Of a stretch of 64,000 nt of DNA, positions 17,588 to 25,310 are shown in pieces. The first letter of the stretch is position 1. The number at the start of each line of letters is the position of its first letter. Source of the DNA: Saprospirales bacterium. GTDB taxonomy: Bacteria > Bacteroidota > Bacteroidia > Chitinophagales > JADIYW01. Made by a program: the position numbers and the translations under genes. The notes beneath the pieces were generated by a model. That model searched no databases, was not told where the DNA came from, and saw only the letters and a program-made list of their open reading frames with translations. The stretch is taken from the NCBI GenBank assembly GCA_016711605.1, contig JADJSS010000009.1:62001-126000 (forward strand), given 5' to 3'.

Positions 17588-18412
17588 TTATTTTGATTTT
17601 TTTGAGATTATGTATTTACTCGATGCTTTGTTTTTGTTTCTTGTTTTGTAACCTTTAGAAGGAATACCTTTACGAGAACGTGGATGACCACCTGAAGCTC
17701 TACCTTCACCACCACCCATTGGATGATCTACTGGATTCATCACTACTGGTCGAGTACGAGGTCTTCTGCCTTTCCAACGGTTTGCACCTGCTTTTCCTTT
17801 AACTAATAAATTGTGATCTGAATTAGAAACCGTACCAATTGTAGCAAGACAAGTACCTAAAACCATACGTGCTTCACCTGATGGTAATTTTACAGTAACA
17901 AATTTACCATCTTTACCAGTTAACTGAGCAAAAGTACCAGCACTTCTACAAATAGAAGCACCTTTTCCAGGTTGTAATTCAATATTGTGAACAACAGAAC
18001 CTAAAGGCATTTTTGCAATTGGCAATGTGTTTCCAACTTCTGGTGCAACAGCTAAACCAGATACAATTTCTTGTCCAACTTTTATTCCTTCTGGTGCAAT
18101 GATGTATGCTTTTTCACCATCTTTATAAACCACTAATGCAATGAAAGCTGAACGGTTTGGATCGTATTCAATTGTTTTAACAGTTGCTGGAATATCGAAT
18201 TTGTTTCTTTTAAAATCAACAATACGATACTGTTTTTTGTGACCGCCACCAATATAACGCATTGTCATCTCACCTTTTTGATTACGACCACCAGAGCGTC
18301 TATTTGGAGCTAATAATGATTTTTCAGGAACATTAGTAGTAATCTCAGCGTACGAATTTGTAATTCTTGTTCGTAAACTTGGCGTTATCGGATTATATTT
18401 TTTAGTTGCCAT
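17588..18412 (-). CDS. rplB: 50S ribosomal protein L2
   Basis: 274 residues, full length. The catalytically important His region VDHPMGGGEGRASGGHPRS is intact. L2 is required for subunit joining and peptidyl transferase activity. Confidence 0.98.
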   Translation of the reverse strand: MATKKYNPITPSLRTRITNSYAEITTNVPEKSLLAPNRRSGGRNQKGEMTMRYIGGGHKKQYRIVDFKRNKFDIPATVKTIEYDPNRSAFIALVVYKDGEKAYIIAPEGIKVGQEIVSGLAVAPEVGNTLPIAKMPLGSVVHNIELQPGKGASICRSAGTFAQLTGKDGKFVTVKLPSGEARMVLGTCLATIGTVSNSDHNLLVKGKAGANRWKGRRPRTRPVVMNPVDHPMGGGEGRASGGHPRSRKGIPSKGYKTRNKNKASSKYIISKKSK

Positions 18413-18437
18413 TTTTTGTGCTTTCTCGCTTTAAATA

Positions 18438-18728
18438 TTATATCTCGTTGTAGAAATCAATGATTTCGCCTTGAGCAATTTTCACTATTGCTTTTTTATA
18501 AATTCCTTTTCTACCAGTAACAATTGCTTTTTTGGTGCTACGGTTTTTTGGTTTAGAAGCCATGATTGCGGTGTTTACTTGTTCTACATTAACACCATAC
18601 ATTTTTTCTACTGCTTTTTTAATTTCTACTTTATTTGCCTTGTTACTTACCAAGAAAGTATATTTGCCAGCTTTTTCTGACAATGCAGATGCTTTTTCGG
18701 TGATCAAAGGTTTTTTTAGAATATCCAT
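18438..18728 (-). CDS. rplW: 50S ribosomal protein L23
   Basis: 96 residues: LKKPLITEKASALSEKAGKY, then KANKVEIKKAVEKMYGVNVEQVNT. It is the tunnel-exit docking site for trigger factor and SRP. Confidence 0.97.
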   Translation of the reverse strand: MDILKKPLITEKASALSEKAGKYTFLVSNKANKVEIKKAVEKMYGVNVEQVNTAIMASKPKNRSTKKAIVTGRKGIYKKAIVKIAQGEIIDFYNEI

Positions 18729-18739
18729 TCTATTTTATT

Positions 18740-19360
18740 TTAAGAATTTGCAATTACTTCTATCGATTTTTCACTAATCAAAATCGTACTGTTGTTCATT
18801 AATTCGTATGTATTCAAGTTATCTGCAGTTGCTACGTTAGCACCTTGTACATTTCTACTTGATAGATATACGTTTTCATTTAAATCAGGTAAAATCAATA
18901 ATGATTTTTTATTTTCTAAACCAAAGTTTTTTAAGAATGTGATATATTCTTTAGTTTTTGGTGATTCAAAATTAAAGTCTTCAACAATTTTGATTGAGTT
19001 GCCTTGTACTTTTGTAGAAAGTGCAGAATATTTAGCCAACGTTTTTACTTTTTTATTTAATTTAAAATCGTAAGAACGAGGACGTGGTCCAAATATACGT
19101 GCACCACCTTTAAACAATGGATTTTTAATACTACCTTTTCTTGAGCCACCAGTTCCTTTTTGTTTGTGCAATTTTCTTGTAGATCCTGATAATTCAGATT
19201 TTTCTAATGTTTTGTGTGTACCACTTCTTCTGCCAGCTAAGTATTGCTTAACTGCTAAGTAAACAACATGCTCATTTGGTTCGATTCCAAAAACTGCGTC
19301 TGGAAGCTCAATTGTTCTTCCTGTTGCCTGACCACTTATATTATATACTTCTGCTTTCAT
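18740..19360 (-). CDS. rplD: 50S ribosomal protein L4
   Basis: 206 residues. The extended loop KQKGTGGSRKGSIKNPLFKG narrows the exit tunnel; the C-terminal Rossmann-like half ends with LISEKSIEVI. In E. coli L4 also autoregulates the S10 operon. No S10-leader equivalent was recognised here. Confidence 0.97.
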   Translation of the reverse strand: MKAEVYNISGQATGRTIELPDAVFGIEPNEHVVYLAVKQYLAGRRSGTHKTLEKSELSGSTRKLHKQKGTGGSRKGSIKNPLFKGGARIFGPRPRSYDFKLNKKVKTLAKYSALSTKVQGNSIKIVEDFNFESPKTKEYITFLKNFGLENKKSLLILPDLNENVYLSSRNVQGANVATADNLNTYELMNNSTILISEKSIEVIANS

Positions 19361-19391
19361 TTTGATTTATTAATCAATCCCAATTGGGAAA

Positions 19392-20015
19392 TTATTTATT
19401 TTTTTTCTCGATTACAATGTAAGAACCGTTGTGACCAGGTATGCTACCTTTAACGATAATTAGATTTTCATCAGGAATCATTTTTACAATTTTGATGTTC
19501 AATTCTTTTACTTGATCGCCACCCATTCGGCCACCCATTTTCATGCCTTTGAATACACGTGCTGGTGTAGAGCAAGCTCCTAATGAACCTGGTGCACGTA
19601 AACGATTGTGCTGACCATGAGTTTGTCCACCAACACCACCAAATCCGTGACGTTTTACAACACCTTGGAAACCTTTTCCTTTAGATGTGCCAGTAATTGT
19701 TATTTTGTCTCCTTCTTTTAATAACTCAGAAGAAACAATATCACCAACATTTAAGTTATCCATTCCTTTGAATTCCACCAATTTTGCTTTTGGAGCAGCA
19801 CCAGATTTTTCAAAGTGTTTTTTCATCGGTTTAGTGGTGTTTTTTTCTTTTTTATCACCATAACCCAATTGTACTGCATCGTAACCATCTTTATCTTTCG
19901 ATTTCTTTTGAGTTACTACGCATGGACCAGCTTGAATAACTGTGCAAGGAATAATTGCACCGCCTTCGCCGAAAATACTGGTCATACCTATTTTTGTTCC
20001 TATTAATCCTGCCAT
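19392..20015 (-). CDS. rplC: 50S ribosomal protein L3
   Basis: 207 residues: MAGLIGTKIGMTSIFGEGG; the loop GFGGVGGQTHGQHNRLRAPG contains the Gln that is methylated in other bacteria. An early assembly protein close to the peptidyl transferase centre. Confidence 0.97.
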   Translation of the reverse strand: MAGLIGTKIGMTSIFGEGGAIIPCTVIQAGPCVVTQKKSKDKDGYDAVQLGYGDKKEKNTTKPMKKHFEKSGAAPKAKLVEFKGMDNLNVGDIVSSELLKEGDKITITGTSKGKGFQGVVKRHGFGGVGGQTHGQHNRLRAPGSLGACSTPARVFKGMKMGGRMGGDQVKELNIKIVKMIPDENLIIVKGSIPGHNGSYIVIEKKNK

Positions 20016-20021
20016 GACTTG

Positions 20022-20327
20022 TTATACTTTAATTTCTACGTCAACACCACTTGGTAATTCTAATTTCATCAATGCGTCTACCGTTTTTGGTGTTGCACTA
20101 TAAATGTCTAATAATCTTTTATACGTACACAATTTGAATTGCTCACGTGCTACTTTGTTTACGTGCGGCGATTTTAATACTGTAAAAATCTTTTTGTGTG
20201 TAGGTAATGGAATTGGACCAGTAACTACAGCACCTGCAGCGCGTACTGTTTTTACGATTTTCTCAGCAGACTTATCTACTAAGTTGTGATCGTATGATTT
20301 TAATTTTATTCTAATTTTTTGTGCCAT
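20022..20327 (-). CDS. rpsJ: 30S ribosomal protein S10
   Basis: 101 residues: KIRIKLKSYDHNLVDKSAEK, then PLPTHKKIFTVLKSPHVNK. It is a 30S head protein and, with NusB, an antitermination factor. It follows fusA by 15 bases; tuf is absent from this block. Confidence 0.98.
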   Translation of the reverse strand: MAQKIRIKLKSYDHNLVDKSAEKIVKTVRAAGAVVTGPIPLPTHKKIFTVLKSPHVNKVAREQFKLCTYKRLLDIYSATPKTVDALMKLELPSGVDVEIKV

Positions 20328-20342
20328 GATATATACTATCTA

Positions 20343-22445
20343 TTAATCAGCTTTTACTTTAGATTTTGCTTTTACAATTTGTTCTGTAATGTTATTTGGA
20401 GCTTGTGCATAGTGAGAGAATTCCATGATAGAAGTTGCTCTACCAGATGTAATTGTTCTCAAATCTGTTACGTAACCAAACATTTCTGACAAAGGAACTT
20501 TTGCTTTAATCACATTTGCATTATGTTTCATTTCCATTCCTTCCATCATACCACGACGACGGTTCAAGTCACCTACCACATCACCTGTATTTTCTTCTGG
20601 AGTGATTACTTCCAACTTCATGATAGGTTCTAACAAGATAGGATTTGCTTTTCTACATGCTTCACGGAATGCAAATTTAGCAGCTTGTTCAAAAGAGAAA
20701 GAATCTGAATCCACTTGGTGGAAAGAGCCGTCAAATAAACGTACTTTCAAGCTTGGCACTTCATATCCAGCCAACACACCAGTTTTCATTGCTTCTTTAA
20801 ATCCTTTTTCTACTGATGGAATAAATTCACGAGGAATTGCACCACCAAAAATGTCATTTATGAAAGTTAAACCTTCTTTTTCTTCATCACCAGGTCCGAT
20901 TTCTATTTGAATATCTGCAAATTTACCACGACCACCTGATTGTTTAGCGTATTTTTCTCTATGATCAATTGTTTGAGTAATCGTTTCTTTATAGTTTACC
21001 TGAGGTGCACCTTGATTACACTCTACTTTAAATTCACGTAATAAACGGTCAACGATAATTTCTAAGTGAAGTTCACCCATTCCAGAGATAACAGTCTGAG
21101 CAGTATCTTCGTCATATCTTACTTTAAATGTTGGATCTTCTTCAGCTAATTTACCTAAAGCCATACCTAATTTATCAGCGTCTTTTTGAGTTTTAGGTTC
21201 GATAGCCAAACCAATAACTGGATCTGGAAATTTCATTGATTCTAACACAATTGGATTTGCTTCAGCACATAAAGTATCACCTGTTCTAATATCTTTGAAA
21301 CCAACAACAGCACCAATATCACCAGCTCCTAATCTTTCGATTGGATTTTGTTTATTAGCATGCATTTGGAAGATACGAGAAATACGTTCTTTATTTCCGC
21401 TTCTAGTATTTAATACGTAAGAGCCAGCTTCTAAAACACCAGAATAAGCGCGTGTGAAAGCTAAACGACCAACATAAGGATCCGTTGCAATTTTAAATGC
21501 TAAAGCTGCAAATGGTTCGTCATAACTTGGTTTACGAATAACTTCTGCACCAGTATCAGGATTTGTACCAATGATATTTGGTCTATCCATAGGTGATGGC
21601 ATTAATTCCATAACCAAATCTAACATTGTTTGAACACCTTTATCTTTGAAAGAAGAACCGCATAACATCGGTACAATTTTCATATCTAAGCATGCTGCTC
21701 TTAATGCATCTAATATTTCTCTTTCTGAAATTGAAGTTGGATCATCAAAAAATTTCTCCATCAATTTATCATCATATTCAGAAACTGCTTCTAATAATTT
21801 TTCTCTCCACATAGTAGCTTCTTCCACCATATCAGCTGGAATATCTACAGTTTGGAAAGTCATACCTCTATCATGGTCGTTCCAAACGATACCACGGAAG
21901 TTGATTAAATCTACAACACCTTTAAATGTATCTTCTGAACCGATTGGCAATTGCAAAGGAACTGCATTAGAACCCAACATTTTTTTAACTTGCTCAACCA
22001 CCATTAAAAAATCAGCGCCAGCTCTATCCATTTTATTTACGAAACCTAAACGGGCTACATTATAATTATTAGCTAAACGCCAGTTTGTTTCAGATTGTGG
22101 TTCAACACCATCAACGGCTGAAAATAAAAACACCAAACCATCTAATACACGTAGTGAACGATTTACCTCAACCGTAAAGTCAACGTGTCCTGGTGTATCG
22201 ATAATATTAACGTGATAATCTTCTCCTCTGTATTTCCAACCCACAGTTGTAGCAGCAGAAGTGATTGTTATACCACGCTCAGCTTCCTGTACCATCCAGT
22301 CCATTGTAGAAGCACCATCATGTACTTCACCAATTTTGTGGTTTACACCAGCATAATACAAAATACGTTCAGTCGTAGTTGTTTTACCAGCATCAATGTG
22401 AGCTGCAATACCAATGTTTCTTGTATATTTTAAATCGCGTGCCAT
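20343..22445 (-). CDS. fusA: Translation elongation factor G
   Basis: 700 residues, five-domain translocase GTPase. G1 is AHIDAGKTTTTE, G3 is DTPGHVDF, G4 is NKMDRAG. Domain IV contains the loop near SGGRGKFADI. Residues around GLAIEPKTQKD belong to domain III, the fusidic acid site. It is the canonical gene between rpsG and rpsJ. Confidence 0.98.
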   Translation of the reverse strand: MARDLKYTRNIGIAAHIDAGKTTTTERILYYAGVNHKIGEVHDGASTMDWMVQEAERGITITSAATTVGWKYRGEDYHVNIIDTPGHVDFTVEVNRSLRVLDGLVFLFSAVDGVEPQSETNWRLANNYNVARLGFVNKMDRAGADFLMVVEQVKKMLGSNAVPLQLPIGSEDTFKGVVDLINFRGIVWNDHDRGMTFQTVDIPADMVEEATMWREKLLEAVSEYDDKLMEKFFDDPTSISEREILDALRAACLDMKIVPMLCGSSFKDKGVQTMLDLVMELMPSPMDRPNIIGTNPDTGAEVIRKPSYDEPFAALAFKIATDPYVGRLAFTRAYSGVLEAGSYVLNTRSGNKERISRIFQMHANKQNPIERLGAGDIGAVVGFKDIRTGDTLCAEANPIVLESMKFPDPVIGLAIEPKTQKDADKLGMALGKLAEEDPTFKVRYDEDTAQTVISGMGELHLEIIVDRLLREFKVECNQGAPQVNYKETITQTIDHREKYAKQSGGRGKFADIQIEIGPGDEEKEGLTFINDIFGGAIPREFIPSVEKGFKEAMKTGVLAGYEVPSLKVRLFDGSFHQVDSDSFSFEQAAKFAFREACRKANPILLEPIMKLEVITPEENTGDVVGDLNRRRGMMEGMEMKHNANVIKAKVPLSEMFGYVTDLRTITSGRATSIMEFSHYAQAPNNITEQIVKAKSKVKAD

Positions 22446-22501
22446 TTTATTTTTTGTTGTGGTTCATAGTTACGAACCATTGCTTAATTATATTTTTGTT
22501 T

Positions 22502-22969
22502 TTATGCTTTGAAATGTGAGAATGCTTTATTTGCTTCTGCCATTTTGTGCGTATCTTCTTTTCTTTTTACTGCTGCACCTTCACCTTTAGAAGCTGCAAT
22601 TAATTCTGCTGCTAATTTATCACCCATTGATTTTCCGTTTCTTTTGCGAGAATACTGAATTAACCAACGAATCGTCATAAATAATTTTCTGTCTTCACGT
22701 ATTGGCGTTGGAATTTGGAAAGTAGCACCACCAATTCTTCGGCTTTTAACTTCAACAGCAGGCATTGCATTATCCATTGCTTTCTTCCATATTTCGTAAC
22801 CTTCTTCTTTAGTAGTAGCTTTAATACGATCTAATGCTTCGTAAAACGCTGTGTAAGCAGTACTCTTTTTACCACCAATCATTAAATTATTCACAAAACG
22901 TGTAATTAATGGATCACCGTAAACTGGATCTGGTGCTAAATATCTTTTCTTTGCTTTTTGCTTTCTCAT
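22502..22969 (-). CDS. rpsG: 30S ribosomal protein S7
   Basis: 155 residues: MRKQKAKKRYLAPDPVYGDP, then RRIGGATFQIPTPIREDRK and the C-terminal KKEDTHKMAEANKAFSHF type end. It nucleates the 30S head and represses str-operon translation in E. coli. Confidence 0.97.
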   Translation of the reverse strand: MRKQKAKKRYLAPDPVYGDPLITRFVNNLMIGGKKSTAYTAFYEALDRIKATTKEEGYEIWKKAMDNAMPAVEVKSRRIGGATFQIPTPIREDRKLFMTIRWLIQYSRKRNGKSMGDKLAAELIAASKGEGAAVKRKEDTHKMAEANKAFSHFKA

Positions 22970-22999
22970 GCTTTTATTCTATTTTCTGTATTACAGATA

Positions 23000-23413
23000 T
23001 TATTTTTTCTTGCCTTTAGCTGGTGCTGCTGGTGCTGCTCCAGCTTTTGCTTTTTTAGTTCCGTATTTAGAACGACTTTTCTGACGGTTGTTTACACCAG
23101 CAGTATCCAAAGCGCCACGAACAATGTGATAACGCACACCTGGTAAATCTTTCACACGACCTCCACGAATCATTACGATAGAGTGTTCTTGTAAATTATG
23201 TCCTTCACCAGGAATATAAGCAATTACCTCAAACTTGTTGGTTAAACGCACTTTCGCTACTTTACGCAACGCAGAATTTGGTTTCTTTGGTGTTGTAGTA
23301 TACACCCGTGTACACACACCTCTACGTTGTGGACATGCATCTAACGCTCTAGATTTTGAGCTGTATTGAAGCTCTTGTCTTCCTTTTCTTACTAATTGTT
23401 GAATTGTAGGCAT
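23000..23413 (-). CDS. rpsL: 30S ribosomal protein S12
   Basis: 137 residues: MPTIQQLVRKGRQ, then PKKPNSALRKVAKVRL and the C-terminal GVNNRQKSRSKYG. The Lys in PKKPNS is the wild-type residue at the streptomycin-resistance position. An Ala/Pro/Lys tail of about 13 residues is added. First gene of the block, with a good promoter just upstream. Confidence 0.97.
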   Translation of the reverse strand: MPTIQQLVRKGRQELQYSSKSRALDACPQRRGVCTRVYTTTPKKPNSALRKVAKVRLTNKFEVIAYIPGEGHNLQEHSIVMIRGGRVKDLPGVRYHIVRGALDTAGVNNRQKSRSKYGTKKAKAGAAPAAPAKGKKK

Positions 23414-23449
23414 TCGTTACTTTCGTTACTTTTTTAAAATTTCGGACTG

Positions 23450-23481
23450 CAAAGGTAGAGATAAGAGGTAAGAATACCAAA
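23450..23481 (-). promoter_or_regulatory. rpsL (str operon) promoter P1
   Basis: Minus strand: TTTG (23478-23481), 20-base spacer, TACCTTTG (23450-23457). This matches the Bacteroidota sigma-A consensus in both boxes and spacing. The next bases, CAGTCCGAAA, recur upstream of infA. The start codon is 37 bases downstream. Confidence 0.8.
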
Positions 23482-24101
23482 CATAAACTTAAAAAAGTTA
23501 TGTTTTTTTTGTAGTCTTACCTTCCCTGCGAAGGCAGTAACTACAAGAAGAATTTGTTCTAAAAACGGAACGTTCCTCCTGAAGTGGGCGCAAAGATAGT
23601 AATTTATTCTCAATTGTGGAAAATTATTGCATATTAATTTCGGGTTAAGATTGTGTTTGGTAAGTGATAAGGAATGAGTTGTTAGTAAAATATTACTTAA
23701 TCTATTGATTATCAATTTGAATTAAAGTAATACTATAGTAGATTTTTTAAAAAATTAATCTTTTTTTTAATTTATTAAGCAGCCAAATGCATAATCTATT
23801 AAAAGAGTTTATGTTTTTCTAACGAACAACGATATGCAGATTGAACTAAAATTAAGAAGTACAAAATATTTTATAATATGTTGATTTTGTAAAATCGGTC
23901 AGGAGACCGAGTGAATTAGTACACACGAGTGATACTGCTGAAGACTAACGCGAAAATTGAATTTGCTAAAATGAACTCTTCAGTTATTCATTACAACCAT
24001 AATATTGAAAATTATATTCTGACAATCCGGCCTGGTTAACGTATATACATACCTTACCATTTTAAAATCTTGATTCCATCTAATGTTTGTATTAATATCT
24101 T
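23482..24101. other. Gene-free region upstream of rpsL
   Basis: No convincing gene. Contents: a 34-base imperfect hairpin (23511-23544 region) with a CCTTC/GAAGG inner stem and GTAGT/ACTAC outer stem; a second minus-strand -7-like box TATCTTTG (23591-23598) that would make this hairpin part of a longer rpsL leader; and two adjacent palindromes, GATTTT-gt-AAAATC (23883-23896) and TCGGTC-agga-GACCGA (23895-23910). The palindromes may be a dispersed repeat or the remains of one. The rest is AT-rich with no pattern I can name. Confidence 0.5.
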
Positions 24102-25169
24102 TTATTTCTCTTCCAAAAACTTCAAATTCCATAGTTTTTCGGCACGGCTGCCGATAAACCAGAAGATAAATGCCAAAATCATAAAGAAAATAGATTTATG
24201 CAATGGAATCCAGAAAAATTCAAAATATCTTGTTACTAAGTTCAAAATAAAAAATACTAATCCAATATTGCCTAATATATGGTCATTCTGTTTTAAACCA
24301 ATGTACATTGCAAGTAAAGAAACAGCGAACAAAAATATAGACCAGCCAATAAAATGGTATTGTTTAACTTCGTTCCATTTATCTATATCGTTATAATTTC
24401 CAAATATAGACACCAACCACAACGAGATAAAAAACACCAACATGCTTATGATATAATGTGTTTTAAAAAATGGTTTTAGTTTTTCTATCTTTTTAATAAA
24501 AAACAAACCACTCAACAACATCAACCCAAACACAACATATAAGATGGTATAACTCAACGCAAAATGGTTTATTACAAATGTATTTAACAAAATTCCGTAC
24601 GAGATAGCCAAGGTTTGTGTTGCTAAAATCCAACAAATGTAGGATGTAAAATAAATAGCAATTCCTATATATAAAACTGTTGCCAATGCAAATATAAATG
24701 CATAATTATGTTCAAAAACTTGTAGTGTTTTAGACCAGTAAACTATGGCTGCTAAGCTCAAAAATGCTGCGAACAGCAAGATTGTATTGTTTGTGAATGG
24801 TGTTTTTGGATGGTTTTTACTTCTGTATTTTGCAATGTAAAAAAACAAAATGCTAAATAAGGTTAAAATAGAACTGATTCCAACGTCTGTAATTTGCGTA
24901 AATTTTTGGATTAATATGCGCAACGGTTTATCGGCAAGCAACACAATTACCGATAAAACTGCACATGAAATTGCAACAACAAATGCATAAATAGTAACTT
25001 GTTTCCAATCAAACTTTCGCACCGAAATACTTTGCTTTAATTGGTTTGCCAATTCATCGCTCAGTAAATTGTCTTGTTTCCAACTATCGATGGATTTATG
25101 CAAAAACTCGGCTTTATCTTTATCTAACGGTTGCATAGTATTATCAAAAATATATAAAATTGGTGACAA
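24102..25169 (-). CDS. DUF2157-like multi-spanning membrane protein
   Basis: 355 residues. A soluble N-terminal segment of about 50 residues (LHKSIDSWKQDNLLSDELAN) resembles the DUF2157 N-terminal helix pair. About nine or ten hydrophobic helices follow to residue 345. Function unknown. The ATG at 25136 (MQPLDKDKAE) is an equally plausible start, eleven codons in. Monocistronic and divergent from the DUF5686 gene. Confidence 0.7.
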   Translation of the reverse strand: MSPILYIFDNTMQPLDKDKAEFLHKSIDSWKQDNLLSDELANQLKQSISVRKFDWKQVTIYAFVVAISCAVLSVIVLLADKPLRILIQKFTQITDVGISSILTLFSILFFYIAKYRSKNHPKTPFTNNTILLFAAFLSLAAIVYWSKTLQVFEHNYAFIFALATVLYIGIAIYFTSYICWILATQTLAISYGILLNTFVINHFALSYTILYVVFGLMLLSGLFFIKKIEKLKPFFKTHYIISMLVFFISLWLVSIFGNYNDIDKWNEVKQYHFIGWSIFLFAVSLLAMYIGLKQNDHILGNIGLVFFILNLVTRYFEFFWIPLHKSIFFMILAFIFWFIGSRAEKLWNLKFLEEK

Positions 25170-25284
25170 TTTATCAATCTTTCGTAACTATTAAATCAAA
25201 ATTACCAAGACAACAATTTGGCAAGCGTTTTGTTACTAATTTTTTATGCTATACAATTAAATCACTAATCAACATTCAATTGTA

Positions 25285-25292
25285 TAATTTTG
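25285..25292 (+). promoter_or_regulatory. Candidate -7 box for the DUF5686 gene
   Basis: TAATTTTG fits TAnnTTTG and lies 18 bases before the GTG start at 25311; no -33 box at the expected distance. Confidence 0.3.
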
Positions 25293-25310
25293 TTGAATTG
25301 AAATCAAAAC

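Noticed and set aside
19278..19290. GGTTCGATTCC, tRNA T-loop-like
   Set aside because: It is inside rplD coding sequence, with no cloverleaf or acceptor stem around it. No other tRNA-like arms were found.
23434..23715. 93-codon minus-strand ORF upstream of rpsL
   Set aside because: It overlaps the clear rpsL promoter, has no family resemblance, and its frame depends on AT-rich spacer sequence.
23895..23910. TCGGTC-agga-GACCGA as a transcription terminator
   Set aside because: No T-run follows on either strand and no gene ends nearby; it is more likely a palindromic repeat.
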